NCBI GenBank assembly: GCA_902564345.1
Contig: CACFAY010000009.1
Coordinates: forward strand, 1-43,574
Length of the DNA stretch: 43,574 nt
Direction of reading: 5' to 3'
Origin: an uncultured SAR324 cluster bacterium
Lineage (GTDB): Bacteria; SAR324; NAC60-12
This document shows, piece by piece, positions 34,795 through 41,814 of this stretch; the first letter of the stretch is position 1, and each line of letters starts with the position of its first letter. Made by a program: the position numbers and the translations under genes. The notes below the pieces were generated by a model. It was not told the DNA's origin, did no database searches, and was given only the letters and a program-made list of their open reading frames with translations.

Positions 34795-35862
34795 TCAGGA
34801 GGCCAAAAATAGTTTTCCTCCACTTACAGGGGACCTTACACCAGTAGTTGAAGGGAATGATAAAGGTAAGCCCAAAACACTCCTTACAGCTAAATAAGCA
34901 AAAGCCTGAGCCTCAATTGCATCACCTTTCCAACCTACTTCTTCAACTGTTTGTACGTTTTCACCAAGTCTGAATCTCAAATCACGTAATATTGCATCAT
35001 TATGACGCCCACCACCAGTTACAAGCCATAAGAGAGGAGATTTAGGTAGAAAATTCTTGCTCATGGCGATAGATTCAGCAGTAAATGCCGTTAAAGTTGC
35101 TGCCCCATCTGCATCAGACAATTTATTAGTTGGAGTAAATGAGAACTCGTTTCGGTCTAAAGATTTTGGGATATTTAAGGAAAAATATTTATTTTCCATT
35201 AAAGATTTAAGTATTTTTTTATCCAATTTACCAGACAAAGCCAATTTTCCCCCAGTGTCTTGTCTATGACCTAGACGAAAAAACATAAAATCATCAATCA
35301 AAGCATTACCTGGACCAGTATCAAAAGAAAGGATCTGATTATCAGTACCAATATATGAGATGTTAGCGACTCCTCCTATATTTATAATACACACTGGTTT
35401 TTTTAAATTAGTTGCAAGCACCTGATGATAAACTGGAGCAAGAGGTGCCCCTTGTCCTCCATTTATCATATCATTGCTTCTAAAATCACTAACTACATTG
35501 ATCCCCGTTAAATCTGCTAACATTGCTCCATCACCAATCTGATAGGTCTTTTTTTCGTCCGGTAAATGAAAAATTGTATGACCACTAAAACCAATTAAAT
35601 CAACAGGACCTGTTGAATCTCCTTTTTTTTTAATCAAACGTTTGACTGCATCAGCATGAATATTAGTAATTTGCGATTCAATATTTTTTGAATACAATCC
35701 TTTCGAAACGACTTCTGATAATTCAATTCTAAAACTATCGCTGTATGGAAAAGTTGTTGAAATGCCTGTAACAATTAAATCTACTCCGTTTGTTCTCAGG
35801 AAAGCCGCGTCTACTCCATCCATAGATGTTCCGCTCATTAGACCAATCACATTTTTCAACAT
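34795..35862 (-). CDS. anmK: Anhydro-N-acetylmuramic acid kinase AnmK
   Basis: This enzyme phosphorylates and opens 1,6-anhydro-MurNAc to MurNAc-6-phosphate, the step before MurQ. The sequence has 355 residues (family about 370). The nucleotide-binding M-S-G-T-S-M-D-G-V-D-A-A opens at residue 9. N-I-G-G-V-A-N-I-S and S-F-D-T-G-P-G-N-A-L-I-D-D carry the ATP site and catalytic Asp. V-T-G-G-G-R-H-N is also typical. It lies between a serine hydrolase and murQ in one operon. Confidence 0.95.
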   Translation of the reverse strand: MLKNVIGLMSGTSMDGVDAAFLRTNGVDLIVTGISTTFPYSDSFRIELSEVVSKGLYSKNIESQITNIHADAVKRLIKKKGDSTGPVDLIGFSGHTIFHLPDEKKTYQIGDGAMLADLTGINVVSDFRSNDMINGGQGAPLAPVYHQVLATNLKKPVCIINIGGVANISYIGTDNQILSFDTGPGNALIDDFMFFRLGHRQDTGGKLALSGKLDKKILKSLMENKYFSLNIPKSLDRNEFSFTPTNKLSDADGAATLTAFTAESIAMSKNFLPKSPLLWLVTGGGRHNDAILRDLRFRLGENVQTVEEVGWKGDAIEAQAFAYLAVRSVLGLPLSFPSTTGVRSPVSGGKLFLAS

Positions 35863-35951
35863 TTTATTTAACCATCAAAAGAATTAATGAGTAAGTAGAA
35901 CAAATAAAGAAATTTTTTCTTTTTTAGGATATAAAATCAAATTTTCAGTTT

Positions 35952-36983
35952 TCAAATCGGCAGTTTTTGATCAAAACAGCACTGATGAATTTTAATCCGA
36001 AATTCATTTATAGAGTTAGATGTATCTAAACGTGAAGGATATACTCTGTTGTTAAGTAAAATTATAGACTGTTGATTAGCAATATTCATCCAAAGACTTG
36101 TTCCTGTGAAACCGGTATGCCCTAGTGAGCCTTCTATATTTCCAGAACCTGAGAATTCCAGACTTGGGAATGTCCTCCATCCCAAGCCATATGCTGGCAG
36201 CCCATTAAAGTTTTTAAAATAATCATTTACCTTTATTGCCTGATTTTGTAATCCAATTGATTCCAAATTGCTTAGCCATGATTCCATGTAAATTAAAATA
36301 TCATCCAAATTTGAAAATAGTCCTGCATGTCCAGCAACTCCTCCAAAAGCAAAAGCGTTTTCATCATGAACAATGCCATGGAGTAATTTTTTGCGCCAAC
36401 CACAATGTTCTGTTACAGCACAATTTAATTTATCACTATGTGAGATGGGATTATAGAAAGTTCTTTTCATTCCAAGTGGGCTTAATAAATTTTCGTATAC
36501 AAATTGATCAAGGGGGGTGTTTGTTATTTTTTCGATGATATGTCCCAAAATTATCCAACCTAGATCACTGTATAGCCGGTTACCTTGATTAGAAATTTCA
36601 GTTTGTAAAACATTAGCATGTAGAATGGTTGGTTCATTTGAAATAGCAAAAAGAGGTTTCCATGCTGGCAGTCCACTTGTGTGAGTGAAAAGATTATGAA
36701 TCTCAACATCACCAAGTGATGGATTATTCAACCAACCAGCATTAGAGATATAATAATTGATTGTTTTATCAAGTTTTAAGGAACCTTCTTTCATTAATGT
36801 AAAGCATGCCGGTAGGGTCCCCACAACTTTCGTTAGAGATGCAAGGTCGAAGAGCGTATCCGATTTTACTTTTTCACCATTATTTTTAACCAATCCATTG
36901 AAGGCCTTGATCCATTTATTTTCTGATCTGAATCCTAGAGCCCATCCAGATCCTGGATAGGAAAGTTTTTTTAGAAGTTTCAT
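35952..36983 (-). CDS. Beta-lactamase-fold serine hydrolase, probable cytoplasmic muropeptide enzyme
   Basis: This is a 343-residue class C beta-lactamase/esterase-type hydrolase. S49-L-T-K52 is the nucleophile motif. Y-S-D replaces the usual Y-x-N (L-Y-S-D-L-G-W), and H-T-G (S-L-G-H-T-G-F-T-G) is the third box. There is no signal peptide at M-K-L-L-K-K-L-S-Y-P-G, unlike true beta-lactamases and penicillin-binding proteins. It is the first gene of the operon with anmK and murQ. In Bacillus the recycling cluster has a related serine hydrolase, AmiE, that removes the peptide from MurNAc (from memory). That activity would fill the AmpD step, which is otherwise missing here. Confidence 0.82.
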   Translation of the reverse strand: MKLLKKLSYPGSGWALGFRSENKWIKAFNGLVKNNGEKVKSDTLFDLASLTKVVGTLPACFTLMKEGSLKLDKTINYYISNAGWLNNPSLGDVEIHNLFTHTSGLPAWKPLFAISNEPTILHANVLQTEISNQGNRLYSDLGWIILGHIIEKITNTPLDQFVYENLLSPLGMKRTFYNPISHSDKLNCAVTEHCGWRKKLLHGIVHDENAFAFGGVAGHAGLFSNLDDILIYMESWLSNLESIGLQNQAIKVNDYFKNFNGLPAYGLGWRTFPSLEFSGSGNIEGSLGHTGFTGTSLWMNIANQQSIILLNNRVYPSRLDTSNSINEFRIKIHQCCFDQKLPI

Positions 36984-37083
36984 TTAAATTATTTCAAAAT
37001 TTTTTTCTATATAACTTACAACAAAATGTCATACTTTGTTTCAATACACAGTTCACAATATCACTATTTACATATTAATAATG

Positions 37084-37099
37084 CTATTATCAATAATAG
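37084..37099. promoter_or_regulatory. Palindrome in the divergent recycling-gene promoter region
   Basis: CTATTAT and ATAATAG (37084-37090, 37093-37099) form a perfect inverted repeat around CA. It lies in the 261-nt gap between the two divergent arms of the recycling module, so it is a possible operator shared by both. AT-only palindromes also arise by chance. Confidence 0.3.
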
Positions 37100-37244
37100 T
37101 AATTGATAGAATAACATAGTAGTCTAAGAATACTGTCTTAAACGGACTTAAAAAAAGGTGTATCTGGAGAAATTTTAAACTCATTTGCAAATTAGATTTG
37201 TTCTCTAAATCCTCACAAAGTTCAATCTATCGCATTATTAACAA

Positions 37245-37688
37245 ATGATTATTATCAATATTTCCGAACAATCACTTGAATATAAAGGGAAGTCTTATTC
37301 AATTAGCACATCAATAAATGGTACAGGAGAAATTGAGGGTTCATACTGTACTCCGACGGGAAAATTTAAAATTGCTGAAAAAATTGGAGCCAATCTTGAA
37401 TTGGGTTCTGTGCTGGTTGAAAGAAAACCAACGGGCGAGATATACAATACTAATCTAGCCAAAAAAAATCCATATAGGGATTGGATACTCACTCGAATAC
37501 TTTGGTTAGATGGGATTGAGGTACATAATACAAATACCAAAAATAGATATATATATATTCATGGATCGCCTGATGAAACACAGATGGGTGTGCCTGGATC
37601 AAAGGGCTGTATTCGCATGCATAATTATGATGTGATTGAGTTATTTGAAGGCATTCAATCTGGTGAAGATGTAATTATTATTGAATAA
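37245..37688 (+). CDS. YkuD-fold protein, probable cytoplasmic L,D-carboxypeptidase
   Basis: This is a 147-residue L,D-transpeptidase catalytic domain with almost nothing else. T-P-T-G-K-F is at 36-41, and the active site is H106-G-S ... S119-K-G-C122-I-R-M, with Cys nucleophile. There is no signal peptide and no membrane segment. Periplasmic cross-linking enzymes are exported, so this one should act in the cytoplasm. Signal-less YkuD proteins of the ElsL/LdcV type trim tetrapeptides to tripeptides during muropeptide recycling, and the next two genes are ampG and nagZ. The His of the usual S-H-G-C is Lys here. Confidence 0.87.
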   Translation: MIIINISEQSLEYKGKSYSISTSINGTGEIEGSYCTPTGKFKIAEKIGANLELGSVLVERKPTGEIYNTNLAKKNPYRDWILTRILWLDGIEVHNTNTKNRYIYIHGSPDETQMGVPGSKGCIRMHNYDVIELFEGIQSGEDVIIIE

Positions 37689-37723
37689 TTAGTGAGCAAC
37701 ATAATACCGAAAGGAAAAAGCCT

Positions 37724-39244
37724 ATGAACCTCTTTAATAGCATAAAATTATTCATTCATCCTCGAGTGATGACAATGTTGTTTTTAGGATTCTCTGCCGG
37801 AGTCCCCATTTTACTTATTTTTTCCACCCTTGGTCTATGGTTGAATGAAGCTGGAGTAGTTAAATCAACCATTACTTTTTTTTCTTGGGCAGCACTTGGT
37901 TACTCTTTTAAATTCGTATGGGCACCACTGGTTGATCGATTACCTCTACCGGTTATTACTATGGCATTAGGTCGCCGTCGTGCATGGATGTTGGTTTCAC
38001 AACTAGCTATTATGGGTGCGATTTTGCTCATGTCATCAGTAGATCCAAAAGCCAGTTTAGATAGTCTTACAATAATGGCCTACGGTGCGGTATTATTAGG
38101 CTTTTCATCAGCTACACAAGACATTGTTATTGATGCTTATCGTATTGAGTCAGCCGACATGGATTTACAGTCGATGCTTTCAGCAACTTATATTGCAGGC
38201 TACCGTATTGGTATGTTGGTTGCTGGTGCTGGTGGCTTGTTTATTGCCAGCTATTTAGGCTCAACCAAAGAGATATATAGTTTTGATGCTTGGTCAGGGA
38301 CTTATCTAATAATGGCAGGTGTTATGTTAATTGGTGTAGCTACCACATTGATTATTAATGAACCTAAATCTGAAAGAAAAGAAACAGAATTTTCAACAGC
38401 AGACTATTTGCGATTTTTCTTATTATTCTTATCAATTGTTGTAGCTTTTATTTTAATTTTTATTGCAACAGCAGATTTTGTAAAAACTACTAAAAGTATT
38501 TTAACTGATATTTTTGCTAACAGACACCTCTCTGGTTTTATTGTAGGCAGTCTACGCATGGTTTTAGCAGTTTTGGGAGCTTATATTACTGCTAGGATCT
38601 TTATTAAACTTAACATTGTTAACCAGCAAATGGTTAATAATACTTATATTGAGCCCGTAAAAGACTTTTTTAATCGGTACGGTTTGAAAGTAGCGATGCT
38701 ATTATTAGCGGTCATTGGTTTGTACCGTATTAGTGATATCGTTTTAGGCGTAATGGCAAATATTTTCTACCAAGATATAGGTTTTACAAAATTAGAAATT
38801 GCTACAATTTCAAAAACCTTTGGCTTGTTCATGACTATTGCAGGTGGATTTTTGGGTGGCATTATGGCAATGAGGATCGGTGTTTTTAAGGTTTTCTTTA
38901 TAGGCGCATTACTCTCTGCAATCACCAATCTTTTATTTGTTGTGCTAGCGAATCTAGGTAATGATATTACTTGGCTTTACGTGACCATAATTATGGATAA
39001 CATCTCTGCTGGCCTTGCTGGTGCTGCATTTATTGCTTTCTTATCTAGTTTAACAAATATTCAGTTTACTGCAGTACAATACGCAGTTTTTTCATCATTT
39101 ATGACGCTATTACCTAAAATATTTGGTGGATATTCAGGTACTATAGTCATGCAATTTGGCTATAGTGAATTTTTTGTGATTACCACATTAATTGGTGTGC
39201 CAGTATTATGGCTAGTATATAAAATCAAACCTTATATTGATTAG
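37724..39244 (+). CDS. ampG: Muropeptide permease AmpG
   Basis: This inner-membrane MFS transporter imports GlcNAc-anhydroMurNAc peptides. It has 506 residues and about 14 membrane helices, as in the E. coli protein (491). Typical blocks are F-S-A-G-V-P (near 22-27), W-A-A-L-G-Y-S-F-K-F-V-W-A-P-L-V-D (about 49-65), G-R-R-R-A-W-M and A-T-Q-D-I-V-I-D-A-Y-R. It is 35 nt after the YkuD gene, with an AAAGGAAA ribosome site, and 3 nt before nagZ. Its overall resemblance is to gammaproteobacterial AmpG (impression, not measured). Confidence 0.93.
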   Translation: MNLFNSIKLFIHPRVMTMLFLGFSAGVPILLIFSTLGLWLNEAGVVKSTITFFSWAALGYSFKFVWAPLVDRLPLPVITMALGRRRAWMLVSQLAIMGAILLMSSVDPKASLDSLTIMAYGAVLLGFSSATQDIVIDAYRIESADMDLQSMLSATYIAGYRIGMLVAGAGGLFIASYLGSTKEIYSFDAWSGTYLIMAGVMLIGVATTLIINEPKSERKETEFSTADYLRFFLLFLSIVVAFILIFIATADFVKTTKSILTDIFANRHLSGFIVGSLRMVLAVLGAYITARIFIKLNIVNQQMVNNTYIEPVKDFFNRYGLKVAMLLLAVIGLYRISDIVLGVMANIFYQDIGFTKLEIATISKTFGLFMTIAGGFLGGIMAMRIGVFKVFFIGALLSAITNLLFVVLANLGNDITWLYVTIIMDNISAGLAGAAFIAFLSSLTNIQFTAVQYAVFSSFMTLLPKIFGGYSGTIVMQFGYSEFFVITTLIGVPVLWLVYKIKPYID

Positions 39245-39247
39245 ATA

Positions 39248-40234
39248 ATGAAACTAGGCCCAATCATGATGGATGTTTCAGGTTTTACACTGACCGAAAC
39301 AGAAAAAACTAATCTCGACAAACCGAGCATCGGTGGTGTGATTTTATTTACACGTAATTATCAAGATATTCATCAAATTAGAAAGCTTATTGGTGAGATA
39401 AGAATGATTAATCCAGACTTACTGATTGCCGTTGACCATGAGGGCGGAAGAGTACAAAGGTTTAGAGAAGGCTTTACACACTTGCCAGCCATGGCAAAAT
39501 TAGGCCAAGTTTACGATAAATATCCAGAACACGCAGTTGAGCAAGCGTTTTCTTGTGGTTGGATATTAGCGGCCGAATTATTAGCTATTGACGTGGATTT
39601 TTCTTTTACTCCAGTGCTAGATTTGGATTATGGTAAATCATTAGCCATTGGTGATAGAGCTTTTCATTCCAATCCAGAGGTAGTGATAGAACTTGCAGGA
39701 TCATTAATAAAAGGGTTGCATGAAGCTGGCATGAAGTGTGTCGGGAAACATTTTCCTGGTCATGGCCATGTAGAAATTGATTCACACATAGATTTACCTA
39801 TTGATGAACGCTCAATGAATGAAATTGAGTATGATATTCTCTGCTTTAAGGGTTTGATTAATAAGGGTTTAGATGCTGTTATGCCAGCACATGTATTGTA
39901 TCCTCAGGTTGATGATAAGCCGTCAAGTTTTTCATCAATATGGATTAAAGAAATTTTGAAAACGCAATCAGGCTTCGGTGGGATTGTGTTTACTGACGAC
40001 TTGTCAATGCAAGGTGCACATTTTATTAAGAACATTACTGAACGTGTTTATTTGTCATTAGAGAGCGGTTGTGACATGGCTTTGATTTGCAATCATCCTG
40101 AATTAGTTACTGAGGTGATTGATTTAGATTGGCCCAATAGTGAAAAACTACAATTAATGAAAGGGATTAAACCTCAGGAATTTAATAAAATGGTACTCAA
40201 TCATCATATAAATAATATTCAATCGTTATTTTGA
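39248..40234 (+). CDS. nagZ: Beta-N-acetylhexosaminidase NagZ
   Basis: This cytoplasmic GH3 enzyme removes GlcNAc from imported anhydro-muropeptides. It has 328 residues (family ~340). The sugar site has V-D-H-E-G-G-R-V-Q at 62-70. K167-H-F-P-G-H-G173 is followed by the acid-base dyad D178-S-H180. The nucleophile region is F-T-D250-D-L-S-M. The gene starts 3 nt after ampG, so the two are co-translated. Its products, anhydroMurNAc or its peptide, feed the divergent anmK-murQ arm. Confidence 0.95.
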   Translation: MKLGPIMMDVSGFTLTETEKTNLDKPSIGGVILFTRNYQDIHQIRKLIGEIRMINPDLLIAVDHEGGRVQRFREGFTHLPAMAKLGQVYDKYPEHAVEQAFSCGWILAAELLAIDVDFSFTPVLDLDYGKSLAIGDRAFHSNPEVVIELAGSLIKGLHEAGMKCVGKHFPGHGHVEIDSHIDLPIDERSMNEIEYDILCFKGLINKGLDAVMPAHVLYPQVDDKPSSFSSIWIKEILKTQSGFGGIVFTDDLSMQGAHFIKNITERVYLSLESGCDMALICNHPELVTEVIDLDWPNSEKLQLMKGIKPQEFNKMVLNHHINNIQSLF

Positions 40235-40294
40235 GAAAAAACAATTAAGATTTCAAAATTTGCTTTAAATTGTAGTTAAGAAAACTTTTGTTGC

Positions 40295-40311
40295 CACCTA
40301 TATGGACACCT
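40295..40311 (+). repeat. 17-nt repeat word, left copy
   Basis: CACCTATATGGACACCT occurs here and again, identically and in the same orientation, at 41349-41365 next to the island-end repeat. A related, less exact form (CACCTACATAGACA) follows the left island-end repeat near 33832. This suggests a shared integration-site element. Confidence 0.5.
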
Positions 40312-40351
40312 GATAATGTGTGCTTTTGTGTAAAAAAGAGAATATAACTAC

Positions 40352-40732
40352 TCAAACGTAAAATAATTCATATCTTCCGAAACTTATAAAAGCAGCCATT
40401 AAAAGAAGAATAATATTAATCATAATAGCTCTTGCCCCATCTCTTCTTCGCAAATGTATTAACATAGCAATTAACATCGTTATCACCAAACCCAAAGATG
40501 ATATAGTTACAAGCCAAGGCAAAATCCCTGTTAATTGTGGTAATATTAGTCCCAAAGCACCTAATATTTCTAAAATTCCAATCAGTTTAAGCTCTTTCTC
40601 TGAAAAGTCGTCAACATAATGTAGTGTATTGGGACCTTTTAATTCTTTTTTAGTTTTTACTAATTTCAAATATCCAAAAGCTAAAAATAAAAAGGCCAGA
40701 CTAGTTTGGAGAGTCCATAATAATATATTCAT
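40352..40732 (-). CDS. DoxX-like small membrane protein
   Basis: This is a 126-residue inner-membrane protein with four predicted helices and the DoxX-like pattern: F-L-A-F-G-Y-L-K-L in helix 1, G-I-L-E-I-L-G-A-L-G-L-I-L-P in helix 2 and a basic loop H-L-R-R-R-D-G. The family is broad and has no single known function; some members accompany quinone oxidases or redox stress proteins. It is a lone minus-strand gene between two copies of the 17-nt repeat, so it may have come with the island. Confidence 0.75.
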   Translation of the reverse strand: MNILLWTLQTSLAFLFLAFGYLKLVKTKKELKGPNTLHYVDDFSEKELKLIGILEILGALGLILPQLTGILPWLVTISSLGLVITMLIAMLIHLRRRDGARAIMINIILLLMAAFISFGRYELFYV

Positions 40733-40861
40733 CTTTTCTCAAAATTTAATTTTTATTCATTTATTTATCTCCTGAAGTGGAGGCCCAACACAAACATTTT
40801 TTAATAAAAAAACTATTAGGCATATTAAAAAATAATAGGAATAATCAAAGCAAGAGACTAC

Positions 40862-41116
40862 TCAGAATATGTAAACAGTGGAGAATAAAGAAGAAGTACT
40901 GTGACGAAAAAGAGAAGGTGTTTCATAATAAAAATAGTTTTTTTTAATCCACCTGTACTTCCTGGAATTACCAGGATTGGACGAACTGCGATATCTTAAT
41001 CGCCCTTCCCAAAGTTTTCCATCCTTCCATTTCCCTTCTTCGACTGCTCCACTCTTATAAGATAAAGTTATGAAATGGCTGGACCAAGAGGAAGGAGAAA
41101 TTGGAATGACTGACAT
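40862..41116 (-). pseudogene. Possible MORN-repeat gene remnant
   Basis: This is an 84-codon frame on the minus strand. Only the part Y-K-S-G-A-V-E-E-G-K-W-K-D-G-K-L-W-E-G looks protein-like; it fits one MORN repeat (Y-x-x-G-x-x-x-x-G-x-W-x-x-G-K). The rest is Ser-rich with no known pattern. It is probably a broken remnant rather than a working gene. Confidence 0.3.
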
Positions 41117-41179
41117 CTCTATATGGGAAGCACTAAAATAACTTGATTTAAACCCAATTTACCTAATTTACTGATATTT

Positions 41180-41223
41180 TGGTGGGCCAGGCAGGACTTG
41201 AACCTGCGACCGGACGATTATGA
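41180..41223 (-). pseudogene. tRNA-Ile(CAU) 3' half, truncated at the anticodon loop
   Basis: Read on the minus strand, this has the anticodon loop CTCATAA, the anticodon stem 3' side TCGTC, the G-G-T-C variable loop, a perfect T arm (GCAGG TTCAAGT CCTGC), the acceptor 3' strand CTGGCCC, discriminator A and an encoded CCA. It matches the 3' half of tRNA-Ile2(CAU). The 5' acceptor strand, D arm and 5' anticodon stem are absent; unrelated sequence begins at the loop. It cannot be a working tRNA. It has the form of an integrase attachment-site copy. Confidence 0.78.
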
Positions 41224-41224
41224 G

Positions 41225-41340
41225 TCCTTACACTGCATGTTATACTAGATTCCACCAAGTAATATTAACTAATATCAACAGTATTTTAACACTCTTATTC
41301 ACTAATACCAAGTATTACTGAATAGTACTGAATATCAGGG
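41225..41340 (-). repeat. Island-end repeat, right copy
   Basis: This 116-nt segment matches 33711-33826 in 91 positions without a gap (hand count). It abuts the tRNA-Ile(CAU) 3' half, and the 17-nt word follows at 41349-41365. Short words recur inside it, such as CCAAGTA at two places and TACTGAATA twice in a row, as in the arm sites of integrase attachment regions. Confidence 0.7.
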
Positions 41341-41348
41341 CTGATAGA

Positions 41349-41365
41349 CACCTATATGGACACCT
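41349..41365 (+). repeat. 17-nt repeat word, right copy
   Basis: This is identical to 40295-40311. It contains a short inner direct repeat, CACCT ... CACCT, at its two ends. Confidence 0.5.
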
Positions 41366-41470
41366 AAATATGACCTGCTGTAAGCACACTGCAGGCTGTG
41401 GGTAGGGAAAAACGGTTGGCTAGCTGAGGTGCCCGTGGCGCAATGTTGAAACGGTGTAATTGGGGGTTGA

Positions 41471-41490
41471 TTTTTTATATATATAAAAAA
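41471..41490. repeat. 20-nt perfect AT palindrome
   Basis: TTTTTTATATATATAAAAAA equals its own reverse complement. It could act as a weak two-way terminator or a protein-binding site, but a simple AT tract is also possible. Confidence 0.4.
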
Positions 41491-41814
41491 TATAGTAAAC
41501 CCAGAATATGATTACATTTTAAATGCTTAGACCATTATTAAAATCATTTTATAGGTTAATCTTAATTATTGATAGTTTCACCCATAAGTGAGTCCAAAGG
41601 CTATTCCTTAAACCAGACTTACCATATTAGTATTGAACGAAAAATAGGAGTTTTTTTTTAAGGTTGTCAAGAATAAATTTTTATCTAATGGGAATAAATT
41701 ACTAATACTTTGGCTAGCATGAATAGTAGCTTAAAATTGGATAACTAAATAAGCAACCAATTATACCAACAATTGATATGAAGATACTTTTAGTGATATC
41801 AAACATGAAGCAAA

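Larger units (their letters stand above)
41117..41814. other. Gene-free stretch with tRNA scar and repeats
   Basis: This is 698 nt without a gene. It holds the tRNA-Ile(CAU) 3' half (41180-41223), the right island-end repeat (41225-41340), the second 17-nt word (41349-41365), a less AT-rich patch at about 41375-41470 that matches nothing I know, and a 20-nt AT palindrome at 41471. I see nothing in the last ~320 nt. Confidence 0.6.

Noticed and set aside
33876-40234. A beta-lactamase resistance locus (ampG plus AmpC-like protein)
   Set aside because: The serine hydrolase has no signal peptide and sits with anmK and murQ, and no ampR-type regulator is present. A recycling role fits better.
41180-41260. 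A complete tRNA gene on the minus strand at 41.2 kb
   Set aside because: The T arm, acceptor 3' strand and CCA are perfect, but there is no 5' acceptor strand or D arm and the 5' anticodon stem does not pair, so only a 3' half is present.
41375-41470. Less AT-rich patch after the right repeat as a small RNA gene
   Set aside because: It can form a short CCTGC/GCAGG stem but has no recognisable promoter, terminator or known RNA pattern.
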